Shown: piece after piece, positions 12,137-23,109 of the stretch | Layout: each line of letters begins with the position of its first letter | How positions within the stretch are numbered: position 1 is the first letter of the stretch | Assembly: GCF_026151205.1 (NCBI RefSeq) | Contig: NC_087074.1 | Coordinates: forward strand, 14,814,667 to 14,878,666 | Origin: Bolinopsis microptera | Lineage: Eukaryota; Ctenophora; Tentaculata; Lobata; Bolinopsidae | Direction: 5' to 3' | Length of the DNA stretch: 64,000 nucleotides | Translations under genes and position numbers: made by a program | The notes under the pieces: model-generated | What the model saw: only the letters and a program-made list of their open reading frames with translations | Told to the model about the DNA's origin: nothing | Database searches by the model: none

Positions 12137-12624
12137 CTATACGGAGTTAGGAGTCCAATCAATACCCATCTCATCCTTCCTGTTCCTATTCTTGAAGGTA
12201 TCCACAGATGCAGTGAAGGGTAACGTGTGGATCTCAACTATAGACCCAAACATCTCCGACAAGATCCTCTCCGAAAATGACGTCAGGAAAACGATTTCGG
12301 GTGTTTTGTTCTTCAGAGCTAATTCATCTGCGGATAATGGATATTTTTTCTTATGAATTTGAAATATTTTCAAATTTACTCCAACGTTATGACATGGGTA
12401 ATTTAGATATTGAACTAGAATTTGCTAAGATAAAATATCGGTGAGAACCTGAACATGTCTCTTTCCTCCTGTGCAATAATTCCAAATATCAACTTACCTA
12501 TGAAGAGGGAAATGTCGATATGGTTAAGGCGTCTTTTAATGATGACATTCTTGTATGAAGCTTTCGCGGGCGCGTGCAAGGCCCGGGTGTTGGAGAATAC
12601 ACTGTTAAAGAACCGTCGAATCAT
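12137..12624 (-). CDS. Two-exon small protein, possibly mitochondrial (105 aa)
   Basis: Exon 1 runs from ATG 12624 to 12498 and is followed by a GTAAGT donor. Exon 2 starts after the CCGCAG acceptor at about 12317 and ends at the stop at 12137. The junction is phase 1 (G|AT, Asp). Each half also appears as a longer ORF that reads into the intron, but only the spliced form removes the intron translation. The N terminus (MIRRFFNSVFSNTRALHAPA) is basic with no acidic residues, as in mitochondrial presequences. No family was recognised. The 3' end abuts the minisatellite at 11697-12130. Confidence 0.55.
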
Positions 12625-12629
12625 CAGAT

Positions 12630-13466
12630 CATCGATAGTCCTGAAAATAAACCATTATCAACTATTCTCGAATAGGAACCAGAACTTCCTATACATTATA
12701 TTCCTCTTTGCTAGAATGTTTCTTTACAATATCCCATCTTCAACACTACAAATTCGCATCTGTTCCCAGACATCTGGCTATCTAACACAAATCTGGTTGA
12801 ACTGACACACGCGATCAGTGTTAGCTGTTAGGTTAACGTGGCTTACATGTTAGTAATTAGTAATTAGTAATTATGTATGTTAGTAAACTTAAGAAAACTG
12901 AACCTTATTGCTGGTCAGGTCCTGAAACCAATTACCTCCAACAATCGGACAACAGTCTTCATTATATATTATAGTAAAACCCCAAATTACTGCGGAGTTG
13001 TTACTTATCTTATATCTATATCTTAGAATGTGTTTATGCTACAGCCGATATAGGTTTGGGTCTGATAATCTACTTCGGGAATTAAACTGTTAGCTCTCTT
13101 ATTTTCCTAGAGTAGAATTAATTTCTTGGTTTCGCCAGGCACAGAGAATATAATGGGGATATAATGTAAGTTTGAGTCCCACCAATCTTTGATACTAAAC
13201 ATAAAACAAGAGCATTAGCAGTCATTACCTCCTACCCTAGCTAACGCTATTACCACGGCCCGTAACTTCAAAAATATCATTGGCTGCCATTTTTAGAAGC
13301 ATAGCACGTGGACATATCCTCATTGGTTGAATATCCCGACATCAGAGTTCCTTAAGTTGGTTTGCAGCTTAGAATCTTAGAACCATCTCACTAGTTTATA
13401 TATCACTCTTTGCAGTAGATGAATCCCTAAATGAATTTCCGATGGCCCCTAGGCCTTGCTAATAAC
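12630..13466. other. Intergenic stretch
   Basis: Nothing gene-like was seen. A short (TAGTAAT)n-like run lies at 12848-12875. Confidence 0.5.
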
Positions 13467-13468
13467 TA

Positions 13469-14179
13469 CAGGGTGGGCCAAAAGTCAGTACCCATACGTT
13501 GGCCTTAATAGCTCCGCCGTGTTTTATATTTGAGAGCTGTTGCTTTGCAGATGGCATACGGTATTTACTGGTTCGAGGATTCCGTCGTCAAAATTTGAAA
13601 ATTCGAATATTTTAGACCACGCCCATTCAATATTAAAACACCTATATTGTTTTCTCTGAACATGCTGAACGCCTAATTTTTTCAGAGACGGTACATTATC
13701 AAATGTTGCATATGATCTGAAAACATGAGGCAAAACGGATTAGAAATGACGAAGTTATCAAGCATTTTCTGTATCTCGTTAACAAAATTGACTGGGTGAT
13801 TATGTGAGGGGTAGTTAACGGGGGACCTTATCACGTGATTAGGTAAACCAATCACCTGATCACACGTAATGAATAAACTCGTTATGGTTCATATCTCGGT
13901 CATCTGAGAAGCTACAGTTCTAATTCTTTCAGGACAAACGTAATTCGAATGGCCAAACACAATTCAATAACATTTAGCTTGATCCGACTATCCAAACTAT
14001 CAAATAAATGTGAAAATGAACCTCCATTTGAAAAAAATGAACGCGAATATTTTTCGAGTTGACAAATTCCTCGAACCAGTGGTGGTACTAAGTCATACCA
14101 GAAAGAAGTATTTAAATTGGGCACTCAGTGACTGAGCTATAAAGGCCAACGTATGGGTACTGACTTTTGGCCCACCCTG
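13469..14179. mobile_element. Mariner/Tc1-type non-autonomous element (711 bp)
   Basis: The ends are perfect inverted repeats of 38 bp, starting CAGGGTGGGCCAAAAGTCAG, and pairing continues to about 46 bp with one mismatch. The element is flanked by TA on both sides (13467-13468 and 14180-14181), the target duplication of IS630/Tc1/mariner elements. The two short minus-strand ORFs inside (13524-13733 and 13912-14124) show no DDE transposase motif, so the element is presumably mobilised in trans. Confidence 0.9.
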
Positions 14180-14806
14180 TATATTGAACAATCAACATTT
14201 ACAATTAGTTTTGGCTCAATTTATGGCTTAATAGGACAAATAGACAATTGTCCCACTTTTGTTCCAAGCTCCAAAGAGGCTCTAAAAACCCGGATTCATT
14301 AACTCAGTCTTTGTGTACCGTGCACTGTGTAGGAACTTCGTGTTGTGCAATTTGAAGTGTCTGTCTGTACTACTGAAGACAAGAGACGGGGCTTCTATTG
14401 TTTACGACTGATGAACACCTAGCCTAAATTATCCCGACAATCGGACTAATATATAAACCAACAGCTAGTACGTTCCTTTATATTCTGGTAACCCAGGTAA
14501 ACTTGCTTGGAAGTTAAAAATAGATGCATGCCCCAAAAGAAATGTTTTGTACTGGATGCCACATCATTTCTCTTACACCAGATGTGTTGCTAAACAGATC
14601 CACGTTCAGTACCAGAGTAGATTAGGTCGTTGGTAAAGGTGACGTAAACATGGAAAAATGGGCTGTACTGGGCTACGTTAGTCTGTTCATACTCGTAGCT
14701 TTTACTGTGGCAGTGAATATGAGTTCCCTAGGTTGTGCTTGGAGTTGTCAATGATAAATATAGTTTTGAAATGTCGAAATATAAATTGACTGTTGCTTAT
14801 TTTAGG

Positions 14807-17800
14807 ATGTTGTTATTAAAGTTGACGATACTTTTTCTCTTCTTACACGAAGCTTCGTCATCAACAGGTTAGACAGGTTCCTTTCTCCTCCTCTTTAACT
14901 CTTTATATAATAATCATGTGCTAACGTTTATGAAGGCTAACGTAACTAGAAAATTTAATAGAGTTCTAGCTGAGAATGAACGATGTTCCTTTAGTGGCTT
15001 GCGCTTATTTTCTTTCAAATTACATGATTCAAATTAAGTTAGAAACTGTTTCAGCTCCGACATTAGCAGTGACCAGTGATCACTCTGTGGTTGCCGTCTA
15101 TTTCGATGGTGTCAAACAAAACCTTGCAGCAGACCAAGCCCAAAATTGGGAGTCGATAACTAATATAGAAGTTCCTGAAGCCACTAGAGTCATGGCGTTT
15201 CATTGCTTAGAGGATGGTTTAGGTGGTTATGGGCTAATTGCCAAGTTGGAAGTAACCATGTGGACCGGGGACAGGACTGTTTACACAGTAACAGACACAG
15301 ATTGGACGTGTTCTGGGGTGGAGGAATCTGGGTGGCAGACACTAGGCTTCAAGGAGACTTCATACTGGAAGCCGGCTGTTGTCACCCAAAATGTTCAATT
15401 AGGTGGTTTTGGACACAATCGTTGGATATGGAACAGTTACGAGAGAAGTGTAACTTACTGTAGAAAGAATATTGACATCCGACCCTTTATATCAGGTATG
15501 TTATGGAAACTAATAGTATATACTGCAGTAACGGGTGTAATCTAGGTATGTTATGGAAACTAATAGTATACGGCAGTAATGGGTGTAATCTAGGGCTATT
15601 GAAGTCAAGTTTACTGCTTATCTGAGTTGATGAATAATATCATATACGGTCTGATGCAATTTTAGGAGTTTAAGTGCTAGGTGTTGTAAATGTCAATCTG
15701 ACAAGCAGTTTTCACATTAAAAAACCTTCCAGGTGCGATGCTAGCAGTGAGTTGTGATGATATCCTGACAGTCTATTTGGATGGTGTTAAATGGAGTCTG
15801 CGCTCAGGTGAAACTGATGACTGGACACAAACCTCAATAATAGGAGTTACTGAGTCCACAAAGGTTTTGGCGTTTCATTGTAAAGACAATTCGGGGGGAT
15901 ACGGGCTGAGAGCCTCCGTTGAGGTAAAGATGTGGAACGGGGAGAGGGTGGTATACACAGCAACAGGTGTAAATACTGGGTGGAGGTGCTCTGGGGCTGA
16001 GGACTCTGGTTGGGAGAAACCTGGCTTCCAGGAAACTTCAAACTGGAAGCAGCCTATTAAAGGGAACAATGGTGATCTAAATGATTTAAATGGTATTGCA
16101 AAACAAGCTGATGCGATATGGTGGAAAAGTTCAAGCAGGAATGTGTTTTGCAGAAAGGAGATCAACATAGAATCTTTCGTCAAAAGTATGTATACTTTTT
16201 AACTTTGCTGAGGATGCCAATCATCATTGCTGCGTTAAAAACCCAAAAAAGCGTCCAAATTTGCTAATACATTTTAAATGTTCAGGTGCGATCCTCAAAG
16301 CAACTTGTGATGATATTCTGACAGTTTATTTCGATGGTATCCAGCAGTACATACCTGAAGATGAAACTAAAGAATGGCAAAAGATTACTAAACTCATAGT
16401 CCCCGATGCCACTAAAGTCATGGCGTTTCATTGTAAAGATAACGAGGTTGAGTACGGATTGTTAGCCTTGATGGAGATATATATGGGACAAGGGTCCAGA
16501 GCTGTGTACACTATGACAGACACAGATTGGAGGTGTTCAGGGGTGGAGGAAGTTGGTTGGGAGACACCTGAATTTCAGGAGACTTCAAACTGGAAGGAGG
16601 CTATAGAAAGTGGTAACCCTGGAGACCGTGCTGGTGTTTCAAACCAGGCTAAGTGGATATGGAGCAATTCTGCGTACCGCGATGTGTATTGCAGAAAGGA
16701 TATCGACATCATATCTTTCGTGAAAAGTAAGCGGTCTAACAAAATTTCTCAACAAGTTATCTCTGGAATTAATTTGAAAATTAAACTTTTTCCAAAAATT
16801 AAAACTTAACCTCATTATAAGCTAAATTTGTGTTACCGAATTGTAAAACAATGATGGTTTTCCAGGTCCTATTCTAGCAGTAACATGTGATGATGTTCTA
16901 AAAGTGTACATAGACGGAGTAACGCAGAACTTACACTCTTCAGAAACTGGGAACCTAAACCGGGCATCTAACATAGAACTGCCAGATAACACGAGGTTAA
17001 TAGGATTCCACTGTAAGGATAATGGAGCGACCTATGGTCTGGCAGCCTCAGTGAGCGTACCCATGTGGACAGGAGACAGGGCTGTTTACACAGTAACAGA
17101 CACAGATTGGACGTGTTCTGGGGTGGGGGAATCTGGTTGGGAGACACCTGACTTTCAGGAGACTTCAAACTGGAAGCCGGCTGTTTATGGGAACACTGAT
17201 GAACTTTCACTTCCTTCCGATATTGATACAAGTGCTAGGTGGATATGGGGCGATCCAGGAGGTGAAGGCAGTGATGTGTATTGCAGAAAAGACACAGAAA
17301 TCAAATCCTTCGCAAAATGTAAGTTTCCCACATTAAACAATTAACTAGAAAAATAAGAACAAAATTTTAAATTAGGACGACAAGATTAGTTGAAGTGAGC
17401 ATCTCTCACCTGTATCTTTATACATTTTAGTTTGATCCAGCGGACTAATTAAATGAAAGATTTTAATTAAAGAATTTAATCGAGTAGAACGTGTTTCCAC
17501 AAGAGAGACGTTCACAACCACTCCTTATCAGGGCCAGTGCTAAGGACAACTTGTGACGACGAACTCACGGTGTACTTTGGTGGGAAAGAACACTCAATAA
17601 ACGAAGCCAATGATTGGAGGATAATGAAAGTATTTGCAATCCCGCCGGAAACTGGATCCTTGCGGCTGAAATGCAAAGATATCGGAGGAGACCGCGGACT
17701 CTACGCCTCGATCAGAGTTCCTTTAGTCAGGAAACCCATCCTGATAACAGATTCATCCTGGGTATGCTCGGATGTACATGAAGTAGGTTGGAGGGACGTA

Positions 17801-17968
17801 GATTTTGACGACAGTCTTTGGGGTCCAGCTAAAGTGGTTGACCACGAGTTGACGGAGGTGATGGCCTGGTCTCAAAGTTTGAAAGGGGACACAGTTTTCT
17901 GCCGCCTGAAGATCACCGAGGGACTGTTAAGTCATACTAAAGGTAAAGTCGTCGCGGTGTCTAGTTAA
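14807..17968 (+). CDS. Secreted protein of five tandem jelly-roll-like domains (761 aa)
   Basis: Predicted exons: 14807-14867 (signal peptide MLLLKLTILFLFLHEASSS), 15055-15495, 15733-16185, 16286-16726, 16866-17318 and 17532-17968. Every internal junction is phase 1, so each 137-151 residue repeat is a symmetric 1-1 exon, the signature of tandem exon duplication. Each repeat shows LAVTCDDILTVYFDG, then AFHCKDN, TDTDWTCSGVEESGW, ETSNWK and WIW...YCRK. This resembles galactose-binding-like jelly-roll modules; a lectin or adhesion role is inference. The last repeat is the most diverged. Its exon could instead end at a GTAAAG donor (17943), also phase 1, leaving room for further exons. An upstream ATG at 14650 opens a second signal-like peptide but does not splice in frame. 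Confidence 0.8.
15496..15596 (+). repeat. Tandem duplication that includes the 5' splice site
   Basis: The first ~50 bp of the intron after the first domain exon, starting at the donor GTATGTTATGG, is repeated directly (15496-15545, then from 15546). A second copy of the same donor therefore follows. Using the downstream donor would read through a TAG at 15543-15545. Confidence 0.85.
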
Positions 17969-18049
17969 AACTAAAACCCTCTCTAACACAATTTTGGATA
18001 GGCAATCAACAATGGGTGATGCATGATGCTCCGGTATTCCGGTAAAACC

Positions 18050-19390
18050 TTAACAGTAATTTCTTAACCCAGATATGATTCGCTTAGAAGGACAAGGACA
18101 TAAGATCTTAATTTATAATATTTTCATGTCTTGATGTCTAGCTAGCCTAGCTGAGAATTTGTGGTAAGCTTAGTTACCAGTGAGAGTCTAGCATAAAATA
18201 AGGAGTCAAACCTGTCACCCTCGCTTTGATACATCTGATCGTTCATGTTCATAACAAGGTCGTCAAACAAGCTCTCCGTATACACAGCCCCAGCGTAGGT
18301 GTTTGTATGTTCGGGCTCAGGAATGTCACGTCTGTCTCGCATGGGAGTCGCACTGAGGGACAGAGATTATCTCACTTGGGTGTCTTATATGGTGCAGGTG
18401 AATAAATTAGTAACTATCTAAAAAACTTCCAACACAAATTGTATTTAAACTGATATATCAAAGTTTTTACTAAACCCACAATTTTTGCTTAGCATTGCAG
18501 ATAGGCGTAGACTGTAAGCTGCGAGCGAGAAGTGAAGGACACAAACACGAGGCTCGTGGGACGAGACGTCCAGCTAACATTCTATCACCTAACGAAGGGA
18601 GAGCAGTTGATGGGTGGGAATAGTGATAAGATTTTATTAGATCAGTAGGGTTATCAAGCCATCCTTTTCAGAGTTTATATAATTATCTTTAATATGTTAC
18701 AAGTTTTTCACGCGATACCGATTACAGCTATAGTCCTATACTGTATTTCGAACTGTGTAAAAAAACAGAAAAGTAAAACGAGCGCCAAATTAAAAAACTA
18801 GATCATGAAATCATCAAAAATTCGTAATAACTTAGATATATATAAACCAAAAACAAACAGGAATCACAAGAAAAGCCAGACCTATTGCTAAAACGTGCTT
18901 AAGTCATGATTCGCTAGACAGGACAAGACATAAATCTTATGTAAATGTATGTCCTAGATGTCCACGAGCTAGCTGATGTTGTGGTAGCTGCTACCAGTGA
19001 GAGCTCTTCAGAAAAATGGGAAATCACTGTCTACTGCTTTGTTTTCTTTGTGTCCGATAGCCGTTAAAAAGGTAGTCAACAGCTTTTCGATGATACACAT
19101 GCAGTAGTGCTTTTATGATTGTCAGGAAGAACTCTGTACTGCAGGGACGCCTGCAACCAATTCATTGGGTGCATTGTGAGGTGACAAAATAGTACATCTA
19201 AAATTAACACAAATTGTATTCAACTGACATCAAAGTTTTTCGACCCACATTTTCGCTAGCATTTGAATAGGGTAGATAACTCAGCGAAATTGAGGGAACA
19301 AACAACGAAGTTTCTGGGAAAGCGTCATTAAATTTATCACCAAAAGGTGATGCAAATTATTGGATAGTGATAGTTTTATAATCGTGTACC
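18050..19390. repeat. Diverged tandem segmental duplication
   Basis: About 18060-18200 matches 18895-19010 (shared blocks ATGATTCGCT, TCTAGCTAGC-like, GTTACCAGTGAGAG). About 18400-18620 matches 19190-19375 (CAACACAAATTGTATT, TCAAAGTTTTT, AGTGATAAG/AGTGATAGT). The parts between the matching blocks differ. An open minus-strand segment at 18142-18349, preceded by a CCCTCAG acceptor-like site, lies in the first copy only and has no partner exon. Confidence 0.65.
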
Positions 19391-19508
19391 ATCTTTATGA
19401 AGTATACGTATATTGTGGACAAAAACGTGGCCAGAATTTACCACCGACATCAATTCTCCTTCCACCAACAGTTTGGGCTCGCCAGGTTGGATAATCAACA
19501 AGCCCAGT

Positions 19509-19939
19509 TCACATTCCAGCCTTTCTCCTGGACTTTACTTCCTCCGTGTTAGACAGGATAGCAGAGTCCTCTTCCGTCGGTGTCTGGGGATCTCCTAGTT
19601 TGGCTGCTGCCATCGAAACTAGCTTCTGTTGGTAGAACATCAGGTTTAGAACACGCTTTTCTCTTTTCACTTGCGACTTGTGGAGCTTGCCGTCACTGAT
19701 GAGGTGAAGCAGGGTTAAGAATGAAACTAAAATAATCTATTATAATAATAACAATTTGCAGACACGAGCTCCCACGAGATACAGCTGTAAGAAGAACTAG
19801 GACCTGAAAAAGAAACTGAAAGAGAAACTTACTATTTCCTCTTAACAAAGAGTATGTTAGAGGTGTGAAGCTCGCAGCAGGGTTGCACCAGCGAAATACA
19901 GATCCTCACTTCTGGAACTAATCGTCTTAACATTGACAT
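19509..19939 (-). CDS. Two-exon small protein (97 aa), unrecognised
   Basis: Exon 1 runs from ATG 19939 to 19833, followed by GTAAGT. Exon 2 runs from 19695, after a pyrimidine-rich CTTCACCTCATCAG acceptor, to TGA at 19509-19511. The phase-2 junction forms a Tyr codon and the frame continues as YDGKLHKSQVKREKRVLNLM. The start MSMLRRLVPEVRICISLV is basic and amphipathic, compatible with mitochondrial import. The C-terminal half is helical and charged. A mitochondrial ribosomal or assembly protein is conceivable but not supported by any motif I can name. Both exons are too short to stand out as ORFs. Confidence 0.55.
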
Positions 19940-20418
19940 TTTCTACAATATAGACAAGGGAATCAGTTTCATTTTTGAATAACTTTAATAAAACGCGCTA
20001 AACTTGAGGTCTCACAAAACGATGCAGTAAATATTTTTGTGACTTTACGTCAATTTTAGTGTAGAATGAATCGCATTTTATCACCAAAAAGTGGGAAGAT
20101 TTAGTCAAGTTTATTTGATGACAAATTGAATAAGGACATTATAAGAACTAAATCAAAAGGTTAAAATAAGGTTAAAATAATCACCACATACTCGTAAACC
20201 GTTATCACATCAGAAGTAAAAATGCGTAACTTTATTATGAATCAAAATAAAAACTATTTAAATTAAGTTTCAAAAAGATAAATAACTAAGTTTTACAACG
20301 GTTACACTACTCAATGATTTGAAATATTCCTGATAATTTCATAACAGACGCTGGTTTGTAAAAGTACAGAGTGGTGGGATTATATAATGATCTGGACATA
20401 AGTGGCAAGTAGCTCTTG

Positions 20419-20556
20419 AAAACAAACAAACAAACAAACAAACAAACAAACAAACAAACAAACAAACAAACAAACAAACAAACAAACAAACAAACAAACA
20501 AACAAACAAACAAACAAACAAACAAACAAACAAACAAACAAACAAACAAACAAACA
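20419..20556. repeat. (CAAA)n tetranucleotide microsatellite
   Basis: About 34 uninterrupted CAAA units. The sequence ACAGAGTGGTGGGA occurs just before (about 20366) and immediately after (about 20554) the array. Minus-strand Cys-Leu-Phe-Val frames here are artefacts. Confidence 0.98.
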
Positions 20557-20773
20557 GAGTGGTGGGAAGATTCGTGAGTAACGAATGATGAGTTACAACT
20601 TTATTTCTAATCAATTTATTTAAATACTCTTAAATCATCGCAAAAAAGCAATTTCTTTCTTCCATCGTTTTTCCTGATGTTTATTCAAATATTGTTAAAA
20701 CCTAAAACAATACATTGAAATTCTTATAAAAAGATTAAAATAAATTAATAATAATTTAAAACCCATGTTTTAA

Positions 20774-22709
20774 TTACGGAGATGACGATTGCTCGTTTAA
20801 TTGCTCATTCATGCTCGCTTTCCGTTCCCGGTTCGCCTCATCTGCAATAGTTTGATACTCCTTTTTCTTGTCTTCATCCAGAGATTTCCACTTTGGACCT
20901 ATCTCTGTCATCTTCATACCTAAGTTCATATGCTCTTTAGAATAAGCCTGATAAGCTGAAATTGCACGGAACGCCTTGGTCTTCATGCCGCTTTGTATAC
21001 CACGTATGTTGTTAAGAGCTTTAGCTTCCTTTTGTAATCGCTTCTTTTCAATTTTATCCAGTACATCCCATTTCTCCTTCACTTCCTCCCTAGATATTCT
21101 CTTCAGATCGAAATTAGATGAGAACAAGGAAAAAGCGTTAAGTTTCTTCTTCATGTTCCAATTTCCAGTAGCACCCACAGTTCTGATCTGACCCCGTTTG
21201 CTCAGCGGAACCTCTCTGACTTTAGCGTTACAGTAGGACAGCAGCGCCTCGTTCACAAGAGTACTATTGTTCTTCTCACGAGGAATGTTATTTAGCAGAA
21301 TCTCGTAACGACCAGCCATATCCTCGGGCTTCATGTCGAAAACGAAGAGGTCGTTCCAGTTTATATCTTTAACAAGGGTGTCAGGGAATTTATCCTTTAC
21401 CTGAGTTAGTAAGGTCAAGTCTCTGCGGTCCTGCTCTTGTTGGCTGATAACAGGGTCACTCAGGGGGGCTGGGACATGTTTCACTTCTTCTGAGGGAGAA
21501 TGGAGTTGAAGAATGGAGAGTGGAACCCTAAACAAGGGAAACATACCTATTGGGAGTTAATTCAAAATGCATGAAACTACTCAATTAAATATGATTAAGT
21601 AACACATTTCAGATCTACAAATCAGCGATGTACATTGTACGGTGTACCCCACATTTTAATATCGACTACGTGCAGTATACAATTCTTCTATTATATCGTT
21701 TTTAGAGCCAAAATATTATTACCTTTGACAGGAAGGGGAGCTAGGGTGCTAGAACATCATCCTCTTCAGCTTCAGCTTCTGAGTCGTCACTCTCAACAGA
21801 AACTTTCAGTTTCTTCGCGGGTGATTCCTCCGAGTTAGGCCTAGGAAAAAACAAATTTTAAATAATTGCAAATTAGTCGTACTTAATTTCTTAAAACTAA
21901 AACAAGCCACGAATTGAGAAATAATTCCTCATCCTGTACCTCAAATTTACTATCAAATGGGAAACACTAAATGAGGGGATGTTAGAGAAGGTGATCAGAG
22001 TGATAACACTTCTAACACAAACAATGTACATTTATGATCATGTCTGAAATTTGGTCATTTTGAATCCTCTCGTCTACAAATTATAGCGATGACAAAAATT
22101 GTATAACCACATTGGGTGGCACAGCTATTGATCGCGATAACCGTATGAATGAAAAGCAGATAATTACACAGTTACTTACTTAATATTATTGACGATTTTG
22201 GTCTTCTTCGCAAACTTCATAACCGGTGAAGGTCGGGACTCAACTCGTTTTACCGGAGACTCCTTGTCCGAATCCTCCGACAAGTCATCTTCACTTAATC
22301 CGTTTGGTGTCTGCGGATCGTCGGGACTGTGTTTCGTAAGCATAGGGGGACTTGGAGGAGTTTTAACAGGACTTTTCTGAGACTTGATAGGAGTTGTCTG
22401 AGACATAATAGGATTTTTCTGAGTCTTGATAGGACTGGGCGCCGGGGATTGTGACCCAAACAATTCTAAATCTGATTCGGGACGGCTTTCTTGAGAATCC
22501 GGTACTGGCTCTTGCGGATCAAACATCAAGGTGGAGTTTTTCAGATTCTTCTTCCTTTTCTTCTTTTTCTTCAAACCATCTTGGGAATCTTTGATGACCT
22601 TCTTTTTCTTCACGTTTTTAGCGCTTATTGAGTCATCTAATCCTGCGAGGCCACTTTGCCTCTTCTTCTTTTTCTTCTTCTTCTTCATTATTGATTCGTC
22701 AGTTACCAT
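20774..22709 (-). CDS. UBF-like HMG-box nucleolar protein (427 aa)
   Basis: Exon 1 (22709-22180) ends at a GTAAGT donor with two bases of a codon. The HMG exon (21527-20774, acceptor TTGTTTAG) completes it in frame. The N-terminal 176 residues carry Lys runs and Ser/Pro-rich KSP-type repeats. Residues ~214-282 (LLTQVKDKFP...INWNDLFVF...LVNEALL) resemble the N-terminal dimerisation region of UBF. Residues ~303-350 and ~361-413 look like two diverged HMG boxes (KKKLNAFSLFSSNF and AISAYQAYSKEHM...IGPKWKSL). UBF activates rRNA transcription in the nucleolus; that role here is inferred from similarity. DDX21, also nucleolar, is the next gene upstream on the same strand. Confidence 0.65.
21723..21840 (-). 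other. Stop-containing cassette exon of the UBF-like gene
   Basis: A 118-nt segment is bounded by a TTTTTTCCTAG acceptor and an AAAG|GTAATA donor. Joined to exon 1 it is in frame, adds an acidic tail (PNSEESPAKKLKVSVESDDS and on) and ends at TAG after VLAP. Skipping it joins exon 1 to the HMG exon in frame. Inclusion would give a ~210-residue form without HMG boxes, or an NMD target. Confidence 0.6.
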
Positions 22710-23109
22710 CGTCTAAAATAATAAGAAACGTTAAAGATTGGTTACAATCACAATGTGAAAGGCACATTGGAAAATTCGAATGGGTATTAATAATATGTTG
22801 ATAGTTTCAATGACATCTGCGAATAGTGCTGGCAATAACACGATGTTGACATTTGATCTGAACTATAATAGAATAAAACCCAAAATGTTTTTCAGAAAAT
22901 AAAATTCAAAAGCAGAATTGAGCAGTCAAGTAGAGTCACCCCTCAAATTACATACATCTTTCAGTTGCAGTTCAGTTCCAGATTTCAGAATACACGTTAA
23001 AATTCAAGATTACAATTAATCCCAGATAATGATCCCATCAAACGGGTCGAATGTTGATAGAATCATCGTTAAAAACAGAAATAAATTAAAACCTAAGAAA
23101 CACTTAATT

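Noticed and set aside
11620-12150. 176- and 147-aa Tyr/Thr/Leu repeat ORFs
   Set aside because: Overlapping frames over a stop-free minisatellite; no splice or homology support.
14650-14760. Signal-like first exon (MEKWAVLGYVSLF) before the jelly-roll gene
   Set aside because: No donor gives a frame compatible with the next exon; ATG 14807 in the next exon supplies its own signal peptide.
18142-18349. Minus-strand 66-codon open frame with TNTYAGAVYTESLFDD
   Set aside because: It has an acceptor-like site but no partner exon, homologue or start context that decides it.
20307-20614. Cys-Leu-Phe-Val repeat proteins on the minus strand
   Set aside because: They are translations of the (CAAA)n microsatellite.
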